Below are positions 1 to 8,151 of a DNA stretch of 64,000 bases, one piece after another (position 1 is the first letter of the stretch; each line of letters starts with the position of its first letter). The notes under the pieces are model-generated. The model saw nothing but the letters and a program-made list of their open reading frames with translations, did not search any database and was not told where the DNA came from. The stretch is from Aeromicrobium sp. Root236 (GTDB lineage Bacteria; Actinomycetota; Actinomycetes; Propionibacteriales; Nocardioidaceae): assembly GCF_001428805.1 (NCBI RefSeq), contig NZ_LMIS01000001.1, forward strand, positions 434,001 to 498,000. Reading direction: 5' to 3'. The position numbers were made by a program, and so were the translations under genes.

Positions 1-3000
1 TGGGCCAGCAGGCTCAGGCGCAGCTCCTCCAGGGCCCAGCGGACGTGCTGGACGTCGGGGGAGAGGCGAGCCCATGGCGACATTGCGGCCGTACGTTCGT
101 GGAACCGGGCCTCGAGCTCTTGCGCCGCCAGCAGGTCGTCCGTGAGCGGTGCCGTCAACCGTCGGCGCGCGGCCTCAAGGTAGAGCGGCAGTCGGCGCAG
201 CTGGGTGACCCCGGCGTCACGGATGAATCCGGGATAGACGAGCCACGACAGCTGCACGCGTACGTCCTCGCCGGCCTCGGTCGCCGGGGTGGGGACGACC
301 TCGCCGAGGGCCCGCAGCACGTCGAGAACGGTGCGGACGGCTCGCTCGGTCTCGTCGTACGCCTCGGCGCGCACCTTCTCGCGGAGCGCGTCGAACGCCT
401 CCTCGGTCCACGCTGGACCGCCGTGGCGTACGAGCAGCTCCTCCAGGGCGGCGAGCCAGCACTCCTCGATGACGGCGGCGGCGTCCTTGTGCGGACCGGT
501 CGACAACAGCAGCTTGGCCCGCAGGTCGAGCGCACGGCCCATCTGCGGGACCGGCGTCGCCAGTGCGAACGACAGCAGCCGGGCCTGGCCCCGTCGCATC
601 GCCGCAGCCTGCTCGGCAGCGGAGTCCAGCACCCGCAGCGCCACCGATCCACCCTCGTCGACCAACGCGGGATAGCCGGTGACCTGACTGGCGGAGATCG
701 TGCGGTCGATGTCGCCGACCGTCCAGGCGAGCAGGCCGGATCGCTCCTCCTGGCGGGCCACCGCTGTCAGGTCAGCGCGCACGTGGCTCGCCAGCTCGGT
801 GCGCAGGGCGCCGAGGTCCTTGCCGCGCGACAGCTCGACGCCGTTCTCCACAACGCGGAACGTCACCCGCAGGTGTCCCGGCAGTGAGCTGAAGTCGAAG
901 TCCTCAGGGCGTACGACCGTGCCGTTGAGTAGCCGCATCTGGCGGGCCAGCTCCTCGCTCAGGTCCGGCGCGTCGGCGTCCATCGCCTCGACGAGGCGGG
1001 GAGCGAACTGGCCGGCCGGGACGAACTCCCGGCGCAGCGCCTTGGGCAGCGATCGGATCAGCTCGGTGACGAGCTCGACGCGGTGCCCCGGCACGTGCCA
1101 GTCGAAGGCCCGGTCGTCGACGGTCAGCAGCCGGTCGACCGGCAGGTCCACCGTGACGCCGTCGTCCTCCATGCCGGGCTCGAAGGCGTACGTCAGCGGG
1201 TAGGCCTCGCCGTCGGAGTGCCACTCGCGCGGGAACTCCTCCTCGGCACTGTCCGCGTCGCGGCCGAGCATCGCGGGGTCGAACGTCAGCAGGTCCGGCT
1301 GGTCGACGCGCGTCTTCTTCCACCAGGCATCGAAGTGCCGCGTCGACACGACGTGGTCAGGCACCCGTTCGTCGTAGAACGCGTACAGCGTCTCGTCGTC
1401 GACCCGCAGGTCGCGGCGGCGCAGGCGCTCCTCGAGCTCCTCGACGTCGTGGATCATGGCCTGGTTCCTGGCCCAGAACTTGTGGTGCGTACGCCACTCG
1501 CCCTGCACGAGCGCGTGCCGGATGAACAGCTCCCTCGAGACGACGGGGTCGACACGCCCGTACTGGACCAACCGGTCGACGATGATCGGGATGCCGTAGA
1601 GCAGCACCCGTTCGCGCGCCATGACCGAGCCGCGCTTCCGCGACCAGTGCGGCTCGCTGTAGGACCGGTTGACGAGGTGCTGTCCGGCCTCCTCGACCCA
1701 CTCCGGGTGGATCTTGGCTGCGGTACGCCCCCAGAGCCGGCTCGTCTCGACGAGCTCGCCCACCATGACCATCCGCGGGGGCTTCTTGGCGAGCCCGGAG
1801 CCGGGGAAGATCATGAACTTGGCCTGCCGCGCGCCGAGGTACTCCCGGCCGTCCAGGTCGCGGAGTCCGACGTGCGACAGCAGGCCGGTGAGGAGCGCCT
1901 GGTGCACGAGGTCCGGGTCGGCGCCGGGGTTCCCGGGCCTGAGCTTGAGGTCTTTCGCGGTGCGGCGCAGCTGCGAGTGCACGTCGTGCCACTCACGGAT
2001 CCGGAGGTAGTGCAGGTACTCGTCGCGGCACATCCGGCGGAAGGCCGAGCTCGAGAGGTTGTCCCGCTGCTCGCGGATGTACTTCCAGAGGGTCAGCCAC
2101 GAGAGGAAGTCCGAGTCCGGCTCGACGAAACGACGGTGCTTCTCGTCCGCCGCCTGCTGGTGGTCGAGCGGCCGCTCGCGTGGGTCCTGGATCGACATCG
2201 CAGAGACGATCACCAGGACGTCGGCGAGGCAGCCGAGCCGGTCGGCGGCCAGGAGCATGCGGCCGAGACGGGGATCGGTCGGCAGCGTCGCCATCGACCG
2301 GCCGATCGTGGTCAGCCTGTGACCGCCGGAAGGCTGCGTGCCGAGGGCGCCCAGCTCGTACAGCAGGTTGAGGCCGTCGGTCACGGCTCGCGAGTCAGGC
2401 GGGTCGAGGAACGGGAAGTCCTTGATCGCGCCGAGGTCGAGCGACGCCATCTGCAGCAGCACGGATGCCAGGTTGGTGCGCTGGATCTCGGGGTCGGTGA
2501 ACTCCGGGCGCCCGTCGAAGTCCTCCTCGGAGTAGAGGCGGATGCAGATGCCGTCCGCGACGCGACCGCACCGCCCCGCGCGCTGAGCGGCGCTGGCCTG
2601 CGAGATGGGCTCGATCGGCAGCCGCTGCACCTTGAGCCGCTGGCTGAAGCGGGAGATGCGGGCGAATCCCGGGTCGATGACGAAGCGGATGCCGGGCACA
2701 GTCAGGGACGTCTCGGCCACGTTGGTGGCCAGCACGATGCGCCGGCCGGCGTGGTCGCTGAAGATCTTCTGCTGGTCGCCCGCGGCCAGCCGTCCGTACA
2801 GAGGCAGGATCTCCGTACGAGGAAGCTTCTTGCCCGCGAGGAACTCGGCGGCGTCGCGGATCTCTCGCTCACCCGACAGGAACACCAGGATGTCGCCGTC
2901 GCGCGGAAGCTCGCCGATGGCGTCGGCGATGCCGTCGAGCATGTCAGCCGCATCGGACTCCGCGAGCGGCCGATAGCGGATCTCGACGGGGTACGTGCGC

Positions 3001-3536
3001 CCGCTGACCTCGATGACCGGGGCGTCGAACATCTCCGCGAACCGCTCGACGTCGATCGTCGCCGACGTGATGACGACCTTGAGGTCGGGACGACGGGGCA
3101 GCAGCTGCTTGAGGTAGCCGAGCAGGAAGTCGATCGACAGCGACCGCTCGTGCGCCTCGTCGATGATGATCGTGTCGTACCGCTCGAGCCGTCGATCGCC
3201 GTGCACCTCGGCGAGCAGCAGCCCGTCGGTGACGAGCCGGATCGCGGTGTCGGTGCTCGTACGATCGTCGAACCGCACGGCGTAGCCCACCTCGGCACCG
3301 AGCTCCACCTCGCACTCGTCGGCGATGCGCTTGGCCACCGAACGCGCAGCGATGCGGCGTGGCTGGGTGTGCGCGATGCTGCGGCGCCCCAGCTCGTACG
3401 CGATCTTGGGCAGCTGCGTCGTCTTGCCCGAGCCGGTCTCGCCGGCGACCACGACGACCTGGTGGTCGCGGATCGCCGCGGCGATGTCGTCATGGCGCGC
3501 CGTGATCGGCAGCGCCTCGTCGTACGCGATCTTCAT
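1..3536 (-). CDS. hrpA: ATP-dependent RNA helicase HrpA (3' end beyond window)
   Basis: DEAH-box RNA helicase, probably acting in RNA processing or translation. About 1178 residues are visible. Residues 32-39 read GETGSGKT (Walker A), followed by a DEAH box (IIIDEAHERS), an SAT motif and the QRAGRCGR arginine-finger motif. The long C-terminal part (DUF3418-like) is typical of HrpA, which is normally about 1300 residues, so only the last part is missing. The ATG at 3536-3534 begins 4 nt after the stop of the CPBP gene, so it is probably the last gene of a three-gene minus-strand operon. No strong Shine-Dalgarno was seen, so translational coupling is likely. The family assignment is secure. Confidence 0.93.
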   Translation of the reverse strand, partial: MKIAYDEALPITARHDDIAAAIRDHQVVVVAGETGSGKTTQLPKIAYELGRRSIAHTQPRRIAARSVAKRIADECEVELGAEVGYAVRFDDRTSTDTAIRLVTDGLLLAEVHGDRRLERYDTIIIDEAHERSLSIDFLLGYLKQLLPRRPDLKVVITSATIDVERFAEMFDAPVIEVSGRTYPVEIRYRPLAESDAADMLDGIADAIGELPRDGDILVFLSGEREIRDAAEFLAGKKLPRTEILPLYGRLAAGDQQKIFSDHAGRRIVLATNVAETSLTVPGIRFVIDPGFARISRFSQRLKVQRLPIEPISQASAAQRAGRCGRVADGICIRLYSEEDFDGRPEFTDPEIQRTNLASVLLQMASLDLGAIKDFPFLDPPDSRAVTDGLNLLYELGALGTQPSGGHRLTTIGRSMATLPTDPRLGRMLLAADRLGCLADVLVIVSAMSIQDPRERPLDHQQAADEKHRRFVEPDSDFLSWLTLWKYIREQRDNLSSSAFRRMCRDEYLHYLRIREWHDVHSQLRRTAKDLKLRPGNPGADPDLVHQALLTGLLSHVGLRDLDGREYLGARQAKFMIFPGSGLAKKPPRMVMVGELVETSRLWGRTAAKIHPEWVEEAGQHLVNRSYSEPHWSRKRGSVMARERVLLYGIPIIVDRLVQYGRVDPVVSRELFIRHALVQGEWRTHHKFWARNQAMIHDVEELEERLRRRDLRVDDETLYAFYDERVPDHVVSTRHFDAWWKKTRVDQPDLLTFDPAMLGRDADSAEEEFPREWHSDGEAYPLTYAFEPGMEDDGVTVDLPVDRLLTVDDRAFDWHVPGHRVELVTELIRSLPKALRREFVPAGQFAPRLVEAMDADAPDLSEELARQMRLLNGTVVRPEDFDFSSLPGHLRVTFRVVENGVELSRGKDLGALRTELASHVRADLTAVARQEERSGLLAWTVGDIDRTISASQVTGYPALVDEGGSVALRVLDSAAEQAAAMRRGQARLLSFALATPVPQMGRALDLRAKLLLSTGPHKDAAAVIEECWLAALEELLVRHGGPAWTEEAFDALREKVRAEAYDETERAVRTVLDVLRALGEVVPTPATEAGEDVRVQLSWLVYPGFIRDAGVTQLRRLPLYLEAARRRLTAPLTDDLLAAQELEARFHERTAAMSPWARLSPDVQHVRWALEELRLSLLA

Positions 3537-3540
3537 GAGG

Positions 3541-4305
3541 TCACAGCCAGCCGACGTGGTCGCGGAGGAATCCGTAGCCGACGAACGAGATGACGTCGAG
3601 GATCGTGTGGGCGATGACGAGGGGCAGCACCCGACGCGTCCGGCGGAACCAGTAGCCGAAGACCAGCCCCATCACGAAGTTGCCGAAGGCCTGGCCGAAG
3701 CCTTGGTAGAGGTGGTAGCTGCCCCGCAGCAGGGCGCTCGCCACAATCGTCCGGGGCCAGGCCCAGTCGAGCTGGCGCAGCCGGGTGGTCAGGTAGCCGA
3801 CGACGATGAACTCCTCGATGACGGCGTTCTTGACCGCAGCGAGGATCAGGACCGGGACGGTCCACCAGTAGGTGTCGAGCGGGCTCGTCACGATCTCTGC
3901 GGTGACGCCCAGGGCGCGGCCCGCGAAGTAGACGCCGATGCCCGGAAGGCCGATGACCGCCGCCAGCAGGGCACCCCACATGACGTTGTCCCAGATGCTG
4001 CCCTTGTGGAGCCCCAGCCGCTCGCGCACCGGCGGCTGGTCATTGTCGAGCGTCATCAGGTAGAGGGCGAGGGCCACCGGGACGATCGCGAACCCGATGC
4101 CCAGCAGCTGGTAGGTCAGGTCGAGCCACTCGCGGGTGTCCTGGTTGCCGTTGAGAGACGCGGTGGAGTCCCTCAGCCCACCTGGCTGCGTCAGCTTGGC
4201 TGTGAGGCTGACGACGGCGTACACCGCGGACGCGCCCAAGGACAGCCCGAGGACGATCCAGATCTCGAGCTTCAGCTTGCGGTCGGACACCGAACGGTCG
4301 GGCAC
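3541..4305 (-). CDS. CPBP family intramembrane metalloprotease
   Basis: A 254-residue multi-pass membrane protein of the CPBP (Abi/Rce1-like) family, whose members are intramembrane glutamyl or zinc proteases often linked to bacteriocin immunity or protein prenyl processing. Motif 1 is at E164-E165 (AVIEEFIVVG), motif 2 has H198 (RGSYHLY) and motif 3 has H233 (IAHTILD). The Arg usual in the EExxxR form of motif 1 is absent at the expected position. GTG at 4305 was chosen because it lies 2 nt after the upstream stop (TGA-CG-GTG); longer forms would run deep into that gene. Substrate unknown. Confidence 0.85.
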   Translation of the reverse strand: MPDRSVSDRKLKLEIWIVLGLSLGASAVYAVVSLTAKLTQPGGLRDSTASLNGNQDTREWLDLTYQLLGIGFAIVPVALALYLMTLDNDQPPVRERLGLHKGSIWDNVMWGALLAAVIGLPGIGVYFAGRALGVTAEIVTSPLDTYWWTVPVLILAAVKNAVIEEFIVVGYLTTRLRQLDWAWPRTIVASALLRGSYHLYQGFGQAFGNFVMGLVFGYWFRRTRRVLPLVIAHTILDVISFVGYGFLRDHVGWL

Positions 4306-4307
4306 CG

Positions 4308-5207
4308 TCAGAGGTCGTCGGTGGCGAACGTGTCGCACTGGTTGACGGTGCCGCCGTTGTAGCCGGTCATGAACCACTTCTGCCGCGACTCGCTCGAGCC
4401 GTGCGTCCAGGACTCCTGGTTGACCCGGCCGGTCGAGGCTTCCTGGATGTGGTCGTCGCCGACGGCGGCTGCGGCCGACAGTGCGGACTTGACGTCAGCA
4501 TCCGTGATCGCCTTGAGGAGGGTCGTGCCGTCCTTGTCCTTGGTCGTCGAGGCGTGCTTCGCCCACACGCCGGCCATGCAGTCGGCCATCAGCTCGATGC
4601 GTACGCCTCCGCTCAGCGGTCCGGTCCGGCCGTCCTGGCCCTTGGCAAGGATGCCCAGCAGGTTCTCGACGTGGTGGCCGTACTCGTGCGCCACGACGTA
4701 CTCCTGCGCCAACGCGCCCCCATCGGCGCCGAACCGGCTGGTCAGCTCGTCGAAGAAGCTCGCATCGATGTAGACGCGTTGGTCGGACGGGCAGTAGAAC
4801 GGCCCGGTCGCGTTGGAGGCGACGCCGCACGCCGACTGCGCCGTGCCGGAGTAGATGACGGTCATGGCGTCCTGGTACTGCCGCTGGACGTCGGCCGGGA
4901 GCGCCTCACGCCAGTAGGCCTGGACGCTGTTGACCGTGCCGATGATCCGGCAGGTGTCGTCGCGGTTGGCGTCCGCACCGGTCTTGCACTGCGAGAAGTC
5001 CGTCGTCGTGGTGTCGCCGCCCGGCTGGATCTGCGAGGTGTCGAACGGGTTGGTGCCGGTGCCGCCGGTCACGTTCTGGAAGATCAGGCCGAGGATCAGC
5101 AGGATGATGCCGCCGGCACCGCCACCAATCACCGCGCCACCGCGAACTCCGCCGCCACCGCCCGTCACCTGGCTCGTGTCCAGATCGGCGCCCTCGTTGA
5201 ACGTCAT
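4308..5207 (-). CDS. Neutral zinc metallopeptidase (YpfJ-like)
   Basis: A 299-residue membrane-anchored metallopeptidase (Zn_peptidase family, PF04228). The N-terminus is a short acidic segment, a Gly-rich linker and one hydrophobic helix (about residues 26-45), followed by an extracytoplasmic catalytic domain. HEYGHH at 174-179 supplies the HExxH zinc site. A later Glu-rich stretch and the Cys pairs (CKTG...CRIIG; CGV...CPS) fit an exported, disulfide-bonded domain. The ATG at 5207 sits 7 nt downstream of a TAGACT -10, so the mRNA may be leaderless. It heads an operon with the CPBP protease and hrpA. The physiological substrate of this family is unknown. Confidence 0.87.
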   Translation of the reverse strand: MTFNEGADLDTSQVTGGGGGVRGGAVIGGGAGGIILLILGLIFQNVTGGTGTNPFDTSQIQPGGDTTTTDFSQCKTGADANRDDTCRIIGTVNSVQAYWREALPADVQRQYQDAMTVIYSGTAQSACGVASNATGPFYCPSDQRVYIDASFFDELTSRFGADGGALAQEYVVAHEYGHHVENLLGILAKGQDGRTGPLSGGVRIELMADCMAGVWAKHASTTKDKDGTTLLKAITDADVKSALSAAAAVGDDHIQEASTGRVNQESWTHGSSESRQKWFMTGYNGGTVNQCDTFATDDL

Positions 5208-5214
5208 GCCGGGA

Positions 5215-5220
5215 AGTCTA
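5215..5220 (-). promoter_or_regulatory. -10 element of the zinc peptidase operon
   Basis: TAGACT on the minus strand ends 7 nt before the ATG at 5207, leaving no room for a leader. It is inferred to be a leaderless promoter facing the DUF445 promoter, with the two start codons 52 bp apart. Confidence 0.45.
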
Positions 5221-5247
5221 CGCAGAGCGCAGGGGATCGCTCGCGGA

Positions 5248-5253
5248 TAGTGT
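5248..5253 (+). promoter_or_regulatory. -10 element of the DUF445 gene
   Basis: TAGTGT ends 6 nt before the GTG at 5260, the leaderless spacing seen repeatedly in this window. Confidence 0.45.
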
Positions 5254-5259
5254 CGTGGC

Positions 5260-6537
5260 GTGACCTCGACAGATGCGGGTACGAGCTTCCAGGTGCCAGA
5301 AGGCCTGTCGGCCGGCGACACGGTACGTCTGAGGGGCCTGCGGCGCATGCGCGCGCTGGCGCTGTCGTTGCTGGTGCTGGCCGCCGTGATCTACCTGATC
5401 ACCCGCAACCAGGACGGCTGGCTGGGCTACGTCAACGCCGGCGCCGAGGCCGCGATGGTCGGCGCGATCGCCGACTGGTTCGCCGTCACCGCCCTGTTCC
5501 GCCATCCGCTCGGCCTGCCGATCCCGCACACCGCAATCATCCCCAACCGCAAGGAGTCGCTCGGCGAGAGCCTCCAGGAGTTCGTCGCCGACAACTTCCT
5601 GCGCGAGGACGTCGTGCGCGAGCGCATCCAGTCAGCCGGCGTCAGTCGACGCGTCGGGGAGTGGCTCGTCACCGACGGTCACAGCGAGCGCCTCGTCGCG
5701 GAGGGCTCCCGGGTGCTCTCCGACGCGCTCCAGCACGTCAAGGAGACCGATGTCGCCGCCGTCATCCAGGAAGCGCTGATCCCGCGCCTTAAGGAGGAGG
5801 AGCTCAGCCCCGTCGTGGGACAGCTGCTCGAGGAGATCCTGCGGGACGACGCGCACCGGGGCCTGGTCGACCTGGCGCTCGACGAGCTCGGACGGTGGCT
5901 GGCGATCAACGAGGACGAGGTCGCCGCGCTCATCGAGAACCGCGCACCGTCCTGGACGCCACAGTGGCTCGACAAGCGCGTCGCCGGATGGGTGCACGAG
6001 CAGGTCGTGGAGTGGGTCGCCGAGATCGGTCGCACGCCCGACCACAACGCACGCATCGCGCTCAACCGGTGGCTCGCCGATCTCGCCGATGGGCTCCAGC
6101 ACGATGCCGAGACGCGTACGCGGTTCGAGAACCTCAAGGAGAGGGTCTTGTCGCAGCCCCGCGTCGGCGTCACCTCGGTACGCCTGTGGGACGCGCTTCG
6201 TCGTGCGCTGATCGGGTCGCTCGCCGACGAGAACGGTCTGCTGCGTCGCCGCGCCCTCGAGGAGATCGAGGCGTTCGGGCAGCGACTCATCGACGACGCC
6301 GAGCTGAACCGCCGTCTCGACGCCACGATCTCTGACGTCGCGGCGTATGCCGTCAACCACTACGGCAGTGAGGTCGCCACGATCATCTCGGCGACGGTCA
6401 ACCGGTGGGACGGCAAGGAGACCGCGGACCGCATCGAGCTGCACGTCGGGCGGGACCTGCAGTTCATCCGGATCAACGGAACCGTCGTCGGCGGGCTCGT
6501 CGGCGTCGCGATCCACGCCATCTCGTCGTTGCTCTGA
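5260..6537 (+). CDS. DUF445 domain-containing membrane protein
   Basis: A 425-residue protein of the DUF445 family (YjiN/YheB-like). It has an N-terminal transmembrane segment at about residues 32-50, a second hydrophobic stretch near AEAAMVGAIADWFAVTALF, a long charged alpha-helical middle, and a C-terminal hydrophobic anchor (VVGGLVGVAIHAISSLL). The DWFAVTALFRHPLGLPIPHTAIIP region is the usual DUF445 signature (given here only as a landmark near residues 68-90). The start is GTG at 5260, read leaderlessly from TAGTGT. It stands alone between the divergent protease operon and a non-coding island. Function unknown; the family is envelope-associated. Confidence 0.85.
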   Translation: MTSTDAGTSFQVPEGLSAGDTVRLRGLRRMRALALSLLVLAAVIYLITRNQDGWLGYVNAGAEAAMVGAIADWFAVTALFRHPLGLPIPHTAIIPNRKESLGESLQEFVADNFLREDVVRERIQSAGVSRRVGEWLVTDGHSERLVAEGSRVLSDALQHVKETDVAAVIQEALIPRLKEEELSPVVGQLLEEILRDDAHRGLVDLALDELGRWLAINEDEVAALIENRAPSWTPQWLDKRVAGWVHEQVVEWVAEIGRTPDHNARIALNRWLADLADGLQHDAETRTRFENLKERVLSQPRVGVTSVRLWDALRRALIGSLADENGLLRRRALEEIEAFGQRLIDDAELNRRLDATISDVAAYAVNHYGSEVATIISATVNRWDGKETADRIELHVGRDLQFIRINGTVVGGLVGVAIHAISSLL

Positions 6538-6603
6538 CGGTGTCCGGCCGACCCGAAAGCCACAGAATGTGGAAAAGATGTGCATAACAACGCGTGGCTT
6601 GTG

Positions 6604-6619
6604 GGTGACCTGGGTCACT
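6604..6619. promoter_or_regulatory. CRP/GlxR-like palindrome
   Basis: GGTGACCTGGGTCACT contains GTGA-N6-TCAC, the core of actinobacterial CRP/GlxR operators (TGTGA-N6-TCACA). The central 14 bp are the exact reverse complement of the palindrome at 58735-58748. Binding is inferred from the motif only. Confidence 0.4.
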
Positions 6620-6673
6620 CTGTGGGTAAGTGACACATTCTCCAGAAATACCCCAGAAAGTTCGGAAAATCCC

Positions 6674-6890
6674 TTGCGCGCCGAGTCGCCCGGGGCATAC
6701 AAATGACCTACGCAATCCTTCGGGAAAGCGGGAAGGAATCCAGATTCGATCCCATGGCCAGCGACGCAAGTCAATGGCAGCCGGTCAGTGATGTGACAGG
6801 CGGGAAAGACGAAGGATTCTGGATGAGAGAGATCATCACGCTCGATCACAATGAGGCCCCGGAAACTCATACTTTCCGGGGCCTCGACTA
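6674..6890 (+). ncRNA. Candidate small RNA with 3' hairpin
   Basis: A promoter-like pair (TTGCGC at 6674-6679, TACAAA about 18 bp later) would start RNA near 6706, and the perfect hairpin at 6853-6885 could end it, giving about 180 nt. AATCCTTC near 6714 can pair with GAAGGATT near 6810. Nothing links it to tmRNA, RNase P, SRP or 6C RNA. It could instead be an mRNA for the 62-codon frame. This is a weak call. Confidence 0.25.
6853..6885 (+). terminator. Perfect 13-bp hairpin, U-tract absent
   Basis: GAGGCCCCGGAAA (6853-6865) and TTTCCGGGGCCTC (6873-6885) form a perfect stem around a 7-nt loop. No run of T follows (GACTAATTG), which fits the U-poor terminators common in actinobacteria. It could serve the upstream island transcript and works on either strand. 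Confidence 0.5.
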
Positions 6891-7022
6891 ATTGTGCCAA
6901 GGTTTTCCGCGCGATGCCAGCGAGCGCGTCGAGACGGCGCACCAGGCGACCGACCCGATTCGGAACGCCGTCGGCTCTTTGCTAGAGTTCAGTGCTGCAC
7001 CGCGCCCGTCAAACAGGCGCTT

Positions 7023-7107
7023 GTCCGGGTGGCGGAATGGTAGACGCGCTAGCTTGAGGTGCTAGTGCCCTGTAAGGGGCGTGGGGGTTCAAGTCCCCCC
7101 TCGGACA
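7023..7107 (+). tRNA. tRNA-Leu (anticodon GAG)
   Basis: An 85-nt class II tRNA. The acceptor stem GTCCGGG pairs with CTCGGAC (one G-U). The D-arm region starts GGCGGAATGGTAGACGCG, which is typical of tRNA-Leu. The anticodon loop CTTGAGGT gives GAG, and a long variable arm (TGCCCTGTAAGGGGCGT) precedes the T-arm with GTTCAAGTC. The CCA end is not encoded at the exact end (ACAACCA follows). A -10 (TAGAGT) lies about 35 bp upstream. It reads CUC/CUU leucine codons. Confidence 0.95.
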
Positions 7108-7121
7108 CAACCAGATCGCGA

Positions 7122-7151
7122 CGCCCATCTCCTTCGGGAGGTGGGCGTTTT
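7122..7151 (+). terminator. Intrinsic terminator after tRNA-Leu
   Basis: CGCCCATCTCC - TTCG - GGAGGTGGGCG forms an 11-bp stem (one G-T pair) closed by a stable UUCG tetraloop and followed by TTTT at 7148-7151. Confidence 0.9.
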
Positions 7152-7231
7152 CGTGTCCCTGTTCATGGTCGGCGTACGTCCCCGTTGCGGCCTAGTATGT
7201 GACACACAGTCAGTGATCGGGGGATCCACAG

Positions 7232-7723
7232 ATGGACGACGCGCGAGCAGGCGGACCGCCAGCCGAACCGTTCTTCGACGAGTTCCGGCGCCTCCAGCCC
7301 GACGTCGACGTCGTGCTGCTGCCGCCCGAGCAGCCGGGCGACGTGCCCGTCACGCCCGCGGCGGAAGCCGACCGTCTGGCAGCCGTGGCCGTGCAGGTCG
7401 CCGATGACGTGATCGCAGCCTGCGGGCTGTCGGTCGACTTCCGGTTCGACCGGTGGGAGCAGGTCAGTGAGGCGGCCTACGAGCACCTGACGCGGATCCG
7501 GGTCGACCGGGCGACCGGCGGCGCGGCCCTCGACGACCTGATCCGCGTCCGGGACTTCCTCGTCGCGGCAGGCTGGCGGGCCAAGGCGATGGACACACCC
7601 GTGCCGTGGTTCGTGGCTGAGACCGGCGAGGGACTGTGGCGGGCCGACGTATCGCTCGACGGCGAGTCGTTGTTCGTCGAGGTGGCGACGGCGGGCCTGC
7701 GGCTGGAGGTCGATCCGACGTGA
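7232..7723 (+). CDS. Hypothetical protein, first gene of WXG100/hydrolase operon
   Basis: A 163-residue acidic, soluble protein with no signal peptide or membrane segment. I do not recognise a family. It has an alternating alpha/beta look, with a conserved-looking Trp/Phe-rich C-terminal half (WFVAETGEGLWRADVSL). ATG at 7232 follows a GGGGG purine tract, and TAGTAT at 7193-7198 is a plausible -10. Its stop overlaps the GTG of the next gene (GTGA), so it is co-translated with the WXG100-like protein and hydrolase. A chaperone or escort role for the secreted partners is a possible inference, with no direct evidence. Confidence 0.7.
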   Translation: MDDARAGGPPAEPFFDEFRRLQPDVDVVLLPPEQPGDVPVTPAAEADRLAAVAVQVADDVIAACGLSVDFRFDRWEQVSEAAYEHLTRIRVDRATGGAALDDLIRVRDFLVAAGWRAKAMDTPVPWFVAETGEGLWRADVSLDGESLFVEVATAGLRLEVDPT

Positions 7724-8151
7724 ACGGCTTCAGCGTCAATCTCTGGATCCTGAACCTCGTCGCCACCACGTGGGAGGAGCAGGCCGACAACCTGCGGGCG
7801 GCCCGCAAGCGTCTGACTGCAGCAGGGGAGCAGTCGGACACCTTGGGTGATCGGATCGGGCCAGTCGCCAAGGCGTACTTCGAGACCTGGGGTGCCGAGG
7901 CAGGGTCCCAGGCGACAGCGGCACAGGGGCACGCGAAGGCGTTGTCGAAGGCCGCGTCGTCCTACAGCCTGCTCGACGAGGAATCAGCGAATCGCCTGAG
8001 AGCCCTGGTGCCGTGGGACATGGGCTCGTCGGTGAAGCCGTCGCCGGTCTTTCCCGTCTACGTCAGCGGCCCTCTCGGTGGCCCGCTCGGCTTCACCGAC
8101 CTTGCGCAGCCGAACCTGCCTGAGCCTCCGGTGCGGGGTCCCCAGCCATGA
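7720..8151 (+). CDS. WXG100-like small helical protein
   Basis: A 143-residue protein. Residues about 10-100 look like a helical hairpin with a WG turn (FETWGAEAG) of the WXG100/ESAT-6 kind, and the last 40 residues are Pro/Gly-rich and probably disordered. Such proteins are usually type VII (ESX) secretion substrates or partners that pair with a co-encoded protein. GTG at 7720 overlaps the previous stop by 4 nt (GTGA), and its own stop overlaps the next ATG (ATGA). In-frame extension upstream is rejected because it would lie inside the preceding gene. ESX export is inferred; no ESX machinery genes are in the window. Confidence 0.6.
   Translation: MNGFSVNLWILNLVATTWEEQADNLRAARKRLTAAGEQSDTLGDRIGPVAKAYFETWGAEAGSQATAAQGHAKALSKAASSYSLLDEESANRLRALVPWDMGSSVKPSPVFPVYVSGPLGGPLGFTDLAQPNLPEPPVRGPQP

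Larger units (their letters stand above)
6538..7022. other. 485-bp non-coding, lower-GC island before tRNA-Leu
   Basis: The gap between the DUF445 stop and tRNA-Leu is visibly richer in A and T than its neighbours. From left to right it holds a TGTGGAAAA motif (DnaA-box-like, one mismatch), the CRP-like palindrome at 6604, a possible promoter near 6674-6700, a 62-codon open frame (6703-6891) without family resemblance, a perfect 13-bp hairpin (6853-6885) and a likely tRNA -10 (TAGAGT, 6983-6988). No convincing protein-coding gene was found. Confidence 0.6.

Noticed and set aside
1083-3593. 836-codon open frame on + strand over hrpA
   Set aside because: It is the antisense shadow of hrpA; the minus strand gives all helicase motifs while this frame has no recognisable domain and a shadow-like Arg/Val/Leu composition.
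6560-6575. DnaA box / origin fragment (TGTGGAAAA)
   Set aside because: A single one-mismatch site without a cluster or dnaA/dnaN neighbours does not support an origin.
6703-6891. 62-codon frame in the island before tRNA-Leu
   Set aside because: Not called as a gene: no clear Shine-Dalgarno, no family resemblance, and its last third is the perfect hairpin. Kept only as an alternative to the small RNA.
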